This document shows positions 56,875-64,000 of a stretch of 64,000 nucleotides of DNA, in pieces (the stretch's first letter is position 1; each line of letters begins with the position of its first letter). Made by a program: the position numbers and the translations under genes. The notes beneath the pieces were generated by a model. The model had not been told where the DNA came from and did no database searches. It was given only the letters and a program-made list of their open reading frames with translations. The stretch comes from Heterodera schachtii (lineage: Eukaryota; Nematoda; Chromadorea; Rhabditida; Heteroderidae), in assembly GCA_023374025.1 (NCBI GenBank), contig SIJG01000094.1, forward strand, positions 165,763-229,762, given 5' to 3'.

Positions 56875-59074
56875 ATGACTGAGTTTCTATACATTCGCAT
56901 GAAAGCCAACGACTGTCCGTTGATCGCTTTTATCCGATCTGGTGAGTGATTTTTTAATTGATGAAGAAATGCCGGGTTCAATTTACAAAAAAAAAAAAGC
57001 ATTTTGTAACATGTTTGTTGGGTATACTGTCGGACTTACTGTATGCCGGCCAAGCTCATAGCCAGAAAAAATTTCGGAGGGGGAAATCCGAAGACCCTTT
57101 ATATTATTTTTTTTCAAAAATTTCAATGCAGAAGAGCAAAAAACATGAATTTGTAGCCGTTTTCGTCAAAAAAGTGATTAATTTTTGCCATTTCGCGACG
57201 AATCTCAGCCGCATTCTACCCCTGGTCCAGCCGACGTTGCCGATAGGCGCCGCCGGGAAAAAACAATTTTTTTTTGAAATTAATGCATTTTTTGAAAAAA
57301 AATTTTTTAAAAATTTCATTTTGGGAGGGGGAGGGGTCTCCGTGGCCCCGGTCAACCACAGGTCGGTCTCTGTTTTTTTTAAATTTTCCCGCTATTTTAC
57401 AGGTTGTACCACCTCATTCATTTCGGAATCATTTGCGCGCAAGGCCAACCTTTTGGGCAACATTGACCGTTCCAATTGCGAGAAAATACCCATACCGATT
57501 GGTGCAGGTGGTAAAGTGCTTGGCTGGTGAGTGGTGCCAAAAAAAACAATCATAGATTTTTGGGGGGGGGGGGGGTCGACCAGGGACTGTCCCAAGATTT
57601 CGGCTTGGAGAGGGTACCCCCGCCCACGTAAATTTTTTTTGAAAAATTTCAATGATTTTTTCAAGGTTTTATGATGAACTATTAAGTTTTTTCAAAAAAT
57701 TTTCCAAAGAATCGCTGAAAATTTTTCAAATAATTTTTTTTTCTTGAGTTTTTCTTATGAAAATGACATTTGCGCCTTTGTCCAAAATCGGGTTCAAATT
57801 TAACTTTTTTTCAAGCCCTGATAGCCTAAACAGCTTTAAGCGATAGAAAGGGGGCGGGGTCGTTTTCGCGCCAGCCTAGTTTTTGAACTATAAAGTTTTT
57901 TTCATTGTCAACCAAATCTAATTTTCTTGGTATCTTCGAAAGCCCTTCACATACTCTATTAGCATGCAAAATTGCGAAAAATTTCGTTAAGGTTCAAAAA
58001 AGTTATGGCCAAAAAAGCTGAAAAACCTGATTTCTGATGTACTTTTGGTCATAAATTTGTTCAAAATTAACAATTTTTTTTTGGAATTTTGCAGGCTAAT
58101 AGAGGATCCTTAGGGCTATCAAAAGATACCAAGAAAGTTGGATTTGGTCGGCAATAAAAAAAAGTTATAGTTCAAAAACTAGGCTGGTGCGAAAACGACC
58201 TGGCCCGATAGAAAGTGATTGTAAAAATTAACGTTGAATCCGATTTTGGCAAAGGCGCAAATATTGGGGCTCTTATTTTTAAGTTTTTCAAAAAAAAAAA
58301 TTTTTTTTTTTTCGAAGGCATGGCTTAAAAAATTGGGCAATTAATTCTCTAATTTTTTACACTTCATTTCTTTTCACGTTTTGCAGGGTCAACGATGTTC
58401 AAATTCGTATTGATGAGCTCAATTTGCAATTTATGTACCGTTTGGGAGTGATGGAGGACAAACATTTGCCGATGTGAGTTTGGCGTTTTTTTTTAATTTT
58501 ATTAAATTCAATAATTGAAAAATGCCTTTTTTTATTTTTAAAATTCATTTTTTAAGATATTGCAAGAAGAAGTTCGACATGCTGTAAGTTCAGACAACAA
58601 TTAATGAATTTAACCCCAAAAATTCTTTTTTCCTTTTTTAATTTCCAAAAAAAAAAATTTTTTTTTTTTTTGAAATTTTGGTGTTTTTAAAAATTTTAGC
58701 TTATCACTTCAATGGGAAATTTTTTTTAATTCAGCGAAATTGTATGTAAAATTAATACCAATTTTTTTAAAAAATCCACCTGTTTTTCTTGAAAAAATTT
58801 TTACTCGGCGCGGGGAAGGGTTCGAATTTCATAGTGCTGCTCAAGACAAAAGAATTTCCCCAAGAATCGAGACCGCAATTCTCGAGCAGCACTAGAAAAT
58901 CAAAATATTAAAATTACATTCCAATTTTCAAACAGTCTTGCAAACGATTTGCTGTCTGATGTTGGATTTAACCTGCACTTTGGCGATGGCAGAAAAGCGG
59001 TCTCCCGCAAGGGCCAAATGGTCAAAGTTTTGACCGTGGAACAAATTCAGAGCGAAATGGAGGACACCTATTGA
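56875..59074 (+). CDS. Retropepsin-fold protein of DDI1/NRIP type, catalytic Asp absent (147 aa)
   Basis: Exons 56875-56941, 57403-57526, 58387-58473, 58557-58583 (27 nt) and 58936-59074; all phases agree and introns are GT-AG. It opens with a beta strand (LYIRMKANDCPLIAFI), then RSGCTTSFIS where DDI1-type proteases have D-S-G-A and vertebrate NRIP proteins, from memory, have N-T-G-C. A hydrophobic-Gly stretch (PIGAGGKVLGWVNDVQIRI), VMEDKHLP and FDMLLLANDLL match the strand order and the LLG-L-D-LL region of the family. With Arg in place of the catalytic Asp it is predicted non-proteolytic. There is no ubiquitin-like N-domain. The start could lie further upstream. Intron 2 contains a foldback MITE. 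Confidence 0.75.
57850..58206. mobile_element. Foldback MITE (357 bp) in intron 2 of the retropepsin-like gene
   Basis: Flanks GATAGAAA at 57842-57849 and 58207-58214 match exactly. Arms GGTCGTTTTCGCGCCAGCCT and complement (AGGCTGGTGCGAAAACGACC). The body again has TTGGTATC...CGAAAGC mirrored blocks. It lies inside a wider inverted repeat (ATTTGCGCCTTTG near 57770, complement near 58250). Confidence 0.88.
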
Positions 59075-59382
59075 AGAAACGAAAGAATGAATGGACAAAA
59101 GTGATCGGAATTTATGATCAGAGAAACATAAAACATTTTTTGGAACCATTTTTGAGGAATAAATTTGTTTTATTTTGAAAATAATTATTCGAGTTCTATA
59201 AATTAGACGGGGTGTCATTGCACTTGTACAATGAGCAGTTCGTACAATTTTTTTTTTTGTAAATCTTCAATTAATTAATATACCTAGAATTTTGTTTGCT
59301 AATTTGTAATCCGAGACTCAAAAAAAAAGTATACAATTTTCTTAAGAATTTTGATCAAAAGCCAATTTTTGGAAAAAACAAA

Positions 59383-60679
59383 ATGTCTTCAGAAATTTTG
59401 TACGTTTATTTTTTATTTTTTTCTGAAATTTCGCATTTCTTTTGCTCAATTCTTGACCAACAGAATTGTGTAGATAAAAATTTCATAACTAATTTTGAAG
59501 GCTTAGGCTTAATTAGTTTCAAAAAAGCTAAAATTCACTTTTTGATTCCCTCGATTTCATTGCTTTTTCCTCCATTTCATTCATTCATTTCCCAAAATCA
59601 TTTTTCAGTTTCTGTGCCGTTTTCTTCTTCTATTGGTCGTTTGTGCCATCATTCTTTGGTTCTTTTTTGGCCATGTCAAAAAACGACGACGTCCTCACAA
59701 AAACCAATCCCTCGAAATCCGTTGCCGAACAAAGTCATCGGATTCAGACTCATTCAGATCACGTAAAAATTTGATTAATTGGAACTGATTTATGGCCATC
59801 ATATTCTCTGCTTTTCAGCTACATCGATCAAAATGTCATCGCATTTCTCCGCCTTTTCGCCGTATCCAATGCTTCTTCTCCGGTTACTTTTCGTATTCAC
59901 TTTCTGATGTCTTCTCCACTTGACTCCGTTGTGCCATTTGATCTGATTAACGAAGTGACTGGAGAGAAATTGTATCTTAAACAATCATCAAATGCTTGTT
60001 GCCTCTTCCGTTCTCCAATTGCGTGGAATGAGCGAAATTGGGACAATGTGAGGGATGAATTCAATGCTCGGACGAACCCAATTGACATTCGGATCAGAGA
60101 CGGTGGATATGACGACGGGTGAACAATTTAAAATGCTTAATCATTTTATGATTCCAATCGTCGAAAATTGGACGCTACTTTAAAAGTCACAACTTTTGAA
60201 TTTTTTCCAAAATTTTATTTTATGCAATTTTATTGTTTATTTTTATTACAATTAGTTGAACAGTTCATGCACAACATTTTGTTTTGGATAAGGTTGGGAA
60301 GCCGATGAGCGGCAGATTGCTGGAATCAATGATAGAATATCTTGAAACTCTGACCATTTTGCTAAAATAAGTTTTGAAAGAATTTATAAATAATAAAATT
60401 ACATGAAATTAAATTTAAAAAAAAAAATCAAAAGTGGTGACTTTCCATATAGCGCCAAAATTGCTTAGACTTTTTGCTTTCAAATGGTACCAAAAATGTA
60501 CGGTTAATGGACAGAATGTGGTACATAAAATCATTTTAGTGGGTTGGACTCATAAAATGCCATTGAACTCATAAAAATTGAATGGACTTATAATTTGCAA
60601 TAGAATGAATCATCGTTTTTTCAGTCTTCTTCTCGACGCCGCTTCTCCCGGGCCGAGTGATCAACAGCAGAAGAAATGA
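59383..60679 (+). pseudogene. B-type pseudogene with two exon-exon deletions
   Basis: Start exon 59383-59399. Exon 2 begins at 59609 and has lost a base early (CCGTTTTCTTC). It runs directly from PHKN into the end of exon 3 (PIPRNPLPNKVIG-like, ending 59762), so the F-box-like domain is gone. Exon 4 (from 59819, YIDQNVIAFLRLF) passes in frame straight into exon 5 (SNASSPVTFRIHF) without an intron, to 60118. The last exon is 60625-60679. No usual TATA cassette is seen upstream. Confidence 0.82.
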
Positions 60680-60863
60680 ATGAATTCAATTGATCGATGC
60701 GATTGTATGAGCGAAATGATATGATTGGCACTTTGCCATTTCAATATTGTATTGTGTATAATCTGTTTGTATTGTATTTGACTTTTGCTTGCTCGCAACG
60801 CAAATCCATTATATTTTATGTGCATATAATTAATTCATTAATTGTCAGTAATTGTTGATAAAA

Positions 60864-61049
60864 ATGGCTAATGATAAAACGGGAAAAGCTGGGGGATATT
60901 CGAGACGCAAAAAGGATGAGGAATTTGAAAATTTCACCTTATTGGCCAACCAAAAGCCCAAAATGAGGCTAATTAAAGTCACAAAAGTTCCCTACCTACA
61001 GAGGTGGAGGACGGAAACGAAAAAAGGCAATTCTCTGACAAATTTGTAA
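60864..61049 (+). CDS. Small basic ORF (61 aa), duplicated at 63502
   Basis: It opens MANDKTGKAGGYSRRKKDEE and is Lys/Arg-rich; no domain recognised. It begins in the B-type 3' block. The second copy differs by one base, CTA to CTT, which is synonymous. Other B 3' flanks have the same start (ATGGCTAATGATAAAA or close) but different, short continuations. It may be a real small gene or a chance frame in a repeated flank. Confidence 0.35.
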   Translation: MANDKTGKAGGYSRRKKDEEFENFTLLANQKPKMRLIKVTKVPYLQRWRTETKKGNSLTNL

Positions 61050-61338
61050 AAAAATCATTAAAAAAATGAATAATTCGACAGATAAAAAATATATTTTTTA
61101 TAAATTATTAACGGTAAATAAATGCCTTTTAATTAATTAATTGATCGATTGCAATCCATAATTGAAATGATATTGGCACTGTGCCATTTCAATATTGTAT
61201 ATAATTTGTTTGTTTGTATTTGACCTTTGCTTGATCGCAAATGCGTCCCCATTTCCACTGTACATATATAATATTTATGTAAAATTCAGTGTGAGTAATC
61301 GTTGATAAAAATAGCTTATGAATAAAAGCGAATTGAAG
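61050..61338. other. Second B-type 3' block
   Basis: 61136-61338 matches 1995-2198 (downstream of the first B gene) closely, up to the insertion point of the minisatellite-armed element. It shows a duplicated 3' flank without its gene. Confidence 0.7.
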
Positions 61339-61349
61339 CGCGTCCAGAC

Positions 61350-61445
61350 ATTTGCGGACGGACATTTGCGGACGGACATTTGCGGACGGACATTTGCGGA
61401 CGGACATTTGCGGACAGACATTTGCGGACGGACATTTGCAGACAA
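61350..61445 (+). repeat. 14-bp minisatellite, 7 units
   Basis: ACATTTGCGGACGG units at a strict 14-bp period; the fifth has GGACAG and the last GCAGAC. Confidence 0.95.
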
Positions 61446-62548
61446 TTTCAGGGAAAAAATAAAAAACATTCTTAAAAAATTAAAAAAAAAATTCTGAAAA
61501 CATGGAATGGAGACTGCAAAATAAATAAAAATTTATTTTTGGCTTTTAAAGGTGTCATATTTTATTTTTACATCAGCGGCTATAAGTCATAGATCAACCA
61601 TTCAAAATGCAAATCGGTACTAAATTTTGTGCTCTTTCCAATGTGCCTACTCAAAATTTCCAAAAAAAAATTTCCAACCCCCTACGAATTTTTTTTCGAA
61701 AAATTTCCTGATTTTTAGTGTATTTTGGGTTATCCAGATCACCATGAAGGAGTGATCTGATCAAGTTGGTGCAAAAGACTTTTTTGATCAGAAATATGAC
61801 CATGATGTGTGCTTAATCATGAACAAAACTTACTTTCACTATTTCAAATAACAGTTCGTAAATTAGTCCGTTCGGTTTTACAGACATTTTAAACTTGAAA
61901 TGCCAATTTTGACCAAGTGTAACATGGGTCAAAAAATGTGCTTTTCCCCACTTTGGAACATATGTATATTTAACAACAAGGTCTTTGTTAAAAAAAAACA
62001 AAATTTTTTCTGAACAAAATGTATTCGATAGAAAAAAGAAAGGGCTAGCGTTGGAATTTCGGTTTTCTTTCTGAAAATTTTTGGGTTCTCTAAATACTAT
62101 CCAATTGAACACTAGAGCAAGAGTTGTCTAGGGTTCTTCCCCTACTATCTGGGAAAAAAGTCGGGGAGCTGGTATCAAATTCCCCGACAAGAATTATCTA
62201 TAAGGCTAAATAAATTTTTTAAATGTGGGGGGGGGGGTCAAAAACTTGGTCGTCAAATAGAAAAAAATCTTTTTTTTTTTTCAAAATAAAAAGAGCACTC
62301 TCACCCGAGAGAGTGAAACAGACGACGTTCGAATTCCCCGAACGGTGTTGGGGATCAACTCTTCTTTAATCACTTAAGGACCAGCATCTCACTTTGACCA
62401 GTGAAATTAATTCTTTGAAGTGTAAAAATGAAATATGATACCTTTAAAAGCCAAAAATAAATTTTTATTTAGTTTTGCAGTCTCCATTCCATGTTTTCAG
62501 AATTTTTTTTTTTAATTTTTTAAGAATATTTTTTATTTTTTCCCGAAA

Positions 62549-62663
62549 TTGTCCGCAAATGTCCGTCCGCAAATGTCCGTCCGCAAATGTCCGTCCGCAA
62601 ATGTCCGTCCGCAAATGTCCGTCCGCAAATGTCCGTCCGCAAATGTCCGTCCGCAAATGTCTG
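62549..62663 (-). repeat. 14-bp minisatellite, 8 units (inverted)
   Basis: Complement of the left array; all units uniform except the outermost, which runs into CTGG. Confidence 0.95.
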
Positions 62664-62677
62664 GTAGCCAATTGAAG

Positions 62678-63065
62678 CATTCTTTCCTTTTTGAGTTTTC
62701 CAAATTACGCGAATTTTAGTGATTCGCTCGAGAAAAGCCTCGGGTTTTTCGGTATCGGAGATTTCCGTTCATTAACAATTAAAAAATATTGCTAGTATTC
62801 CGAAAAATTCAATTTCTGGCAGTTGACGACGGGTCCGGGGATATTTGGGCAAAAACAGGGTCAGGATATTGCATGGTCCTGAAAATTCGGGGTTTCAAGA
62901 CCAGGCCAAGTTTTTCAACCGAATACGTTGTATCGGACTAGAGCCCGGAAATTTCAAATTTGCGGATACCGCTGCGGGATTGGTACTGAAAAATTTTGCG
63001 GGACGGGATCCCGCATGTATAAATCCCGCAATCGCACAATTTCCATTTGAAAAGAAGTGGTATCT
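62678..63065. other. Gene-free DNA with a truncated hAT-like end
   Basis: 62937-63035 begins TAGAGCCCGGAAATTTCAAA and contains GCGGGATCCCGC, matching one end of the family at 49590 and 52200. It is cut before a B exon-5 fragment. Confidence 0.55.
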
Positions 63066-63142
63066 GTCCAATTGCGTGGGATTGGAGAAATTGGAAAAAG
63101 GTGTGGGAAGAAATGAATGCTCGACCGAACCCAATTAAATGA
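63066..63142 (+). pseudogene. B-type exon-5 fragment
   Basis: TGTCCAATTGCGTGGGATTG onward encodes CPIAWDWRNWKKVWEEMNAR then PNPIK and a stop, matching the end of B exon 5 without its donor. No other exons are nearby. Confidence 0.7.
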
Positions 63143-63501
63143 TGGCTTTTGCAAATCTGAGTTTATATTCGTGATTAGAACATATTTTCACCACAAATTC
63201 TTGTAAAGAAAATTCAAAAAATTTTGAAAAAAAATCAAGTATTTGATGAAAAATCAAAGATAAAATCAGTGATTTTACAAAAGCTGAGCTCAGATTCGTA
63301 ATCTGCACATTTTTTCACCACAGAAAAAAGAAAAATAAAATTTTTAAATTTATTTTCTGTCGGGACCGCAATTCTACTCCTTTGCCGCCATTTCAATCAA
63401 TATGTATATATAGTAGTATATTTGTATGTATTTGAATCCATTTCCGTTGTATTTTATGTGCATATAATTAATTCATTAATTGTCAGTAATTGTTGATAAA
63501 A

Positions 63502-63687
63502 ATGGCTAATGATAAAACGGGAAAAGCTGGGGGATATTCGAGACGCAAAAAGGATGAGGAATTTGAAAATTTCACCTTATTGGCCAACCAAAAGCCCAAA
63601 ATGAGGCTAATTAAAGTCACAAAAGTTCCCTACCTTCAGAGGTGGAGGACGGAAACGAAAAAAGGCAATTCTCTGACAAATTTGTAA
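63502..63687 (+). CDS. Small basic ORF (61 aa), copy of 60864-61049
   Basis: Same protein as the first copy, within a duplicated block (about 63451-63765 against 60813-61127). The only coding difference seen is synonymous. No function recognised. Confidence 0.35.
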   Translation: MANDKTGKAGGYSRRKKDEEFENFTLLANQKPKMRLIKVTKVPYLQRWRTETKKGNSLTNL

Positions 63688-63787
63688 AAAAATCATTAAA
63701 AAAATGAATAATTCGACAGATAAAAAATATATTTTTTATAAATTATTAACGGTAAATAAATGCCTTAAAAAGATTTTTTTCCCTTTT

Positions 63788-63825
63788 CCGGTCATTTTGT
63801 TGCTGCAATGTCTTCAACAATTTTA
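63788..63825 (+). pseudogene. B-type first-exon remnant
   Basis: CCGGTCATTTTGTTGCTGCA then ATGTCTTCAACAATTTT matches the leader and start exon of B genes, but the donor GTACG is absent. An orphan TATA cassette lies further downstream at 63931-63940. Confidence 0.6.
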
Positions 63826-63928
63826 AAAAGGGATGAGAAAATTTGATATAAAAGATATAATTAAAACAAAAAAAAGTTTCAGAATTTAAACGACCGTTTA
63901 ATAAAATCGCGCAAAAATTGGCAAAAAA

Positions 63929-63945
63929 ATTAGTATAAAAGTGGT
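63929..63945 (+). promoter_or_regulatory. Possible TATA promoter at the right edge
   Basis: ATTAGTATAAAAGTGG resembles the B core promoter but lacks GCTAATATT. Any gene it drives lies beyond the window. Confidence 0.4.
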
Positions 63946-64000
63946 TGCTTTTCATGCGCCACTTTCATTATTATTATTATTATTATTCGTTCGCCGTTTA

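Larger units (their letters stand above)
61339..62669. mobile_element. MITE (1331 bp) with minisatellite arms and a paralogous empty site
   Basis: Flanks AATTGAAG at 61331-61338 and 62670-62677 match exactly, and the unoccupied site is at 2199-2206 in homologous DNA. Arms: seven 14-bp units (ACATTTGCGGACGG) on the left, eight on the right in complement. Each is followed by an inverted stretch of about 110 bp (ACATGGAATGGAGACTGCAA left). The interior is AT-rich with no transposase. Confidence 0.93.

Noticed and set aside
61690..62340. A coding core for the minisatellite-armed element
   Set aside because: No frame longer than about 100 aa and no transposase motif; the interior looks non-coding.
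61350..62663. Regular short repeats resembling a CRISPR array
   Set aside because: The 14-bp units are contiguous with no spacers and form the inverted arms of a mobile element in a eukaryotic genome.

Overview
The window reads as nuclear DNA of a plant-parasitic cyst nematode (Heterodera/Globodera-like). The evidence is AT-rich sequence, short GT-AG introns, and an array of a multigene family that I recognise from memory of cyst-nematode proteomes: an F-box-like domain followed by conserved C-terminal modules. I ran no database search, so the taxon is an inference.

Two related subfamilies are interleaved on both strands. 'A-type' genes have five coding exons: an 11-nt first exon encoding M-N-R-R, an F-box-like exon (WICSDVWMDILP..., LGLKMALLSDRFD...), a central exon (YIDHSVI... 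to NSFKE), a C-terminal exon (PFELVNERTKEKL...LLKRCPI) and a short charged tail exon. Intact A-type genes lie at 6199-7441 (+), 21566-23519 (+), 41359-42651 (-), 47027-48308 (-) and 50453-51794 (-). One at 14519-16029 (-) lacks a recognisable first exon. Broken copies lie at 2827-3990, 4236-4596, 9218-9661, 27529-28805, 30104-30898 and 53149-54490. 'B-type' genes have six coding exons: a 17-nt first exon, a second exon encoding a membrane segment followed by KKRRR, an F-box-like exon (CWLLVFDFLAPSQLGLEIAL), two further conserved exons and a short GLLDAASPGPSD tail. Open B-type genes lie at 418-1974 (+), 11113-13576 (-), 17339-18878 (+) and 38962-40344 (+, with an internal deletion). Broken B-type copies lie at 24680-26708 and 59383-60679. 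Three tandem units at 31.3-37.9 kb carry an A/B chimeric pseudogene. B-type genes share a TATA promoter cassette, and several copies of it have lost their gene.

The only clear gene outside the family is at 56875-59074 (+). It is a five-exon, 147-aa retropepsin-fold protein of DDI1/NRIP type in which the catalytic Asp of D-S/T-G is Arg.

The rest is dense with non-autonomous, inverted-repeat DNA elements. For more than a dozen I can see exact 8-bp (or 8-9-bp) target-site duplications, as for hAT-like MITEs, and two have paralogous empty sites within the window. Several carry tandem-repeat arrays in both terminal arms. In the best case (55692-56169) five non-identical repeat units occur in the same order in both arms, while related elements carry a different core in every unit. 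This arm-matched repeat diversification is the most unusual structure in the window.

Layout: 0-10 kb, B1, two A pseudogenes, A1 and fragments; 10-17 kb, reverse B and A genes with insertions in introns; 17-24 kb, B2 and A2 forward; 24-31 kb, broken genes; 31-38 kb, chimeric tandem repeats; 38-43 kb, B3 and a reverse A gene; 43-47 kb, a large foldback and two hAT-like elements; 47-54.5 kb, three reverse A genes with a segmental duplication; 55-64 kb, paired foldbacks, the retropepsin-like gene, a B pseudogene and a minisatellite-armed element.
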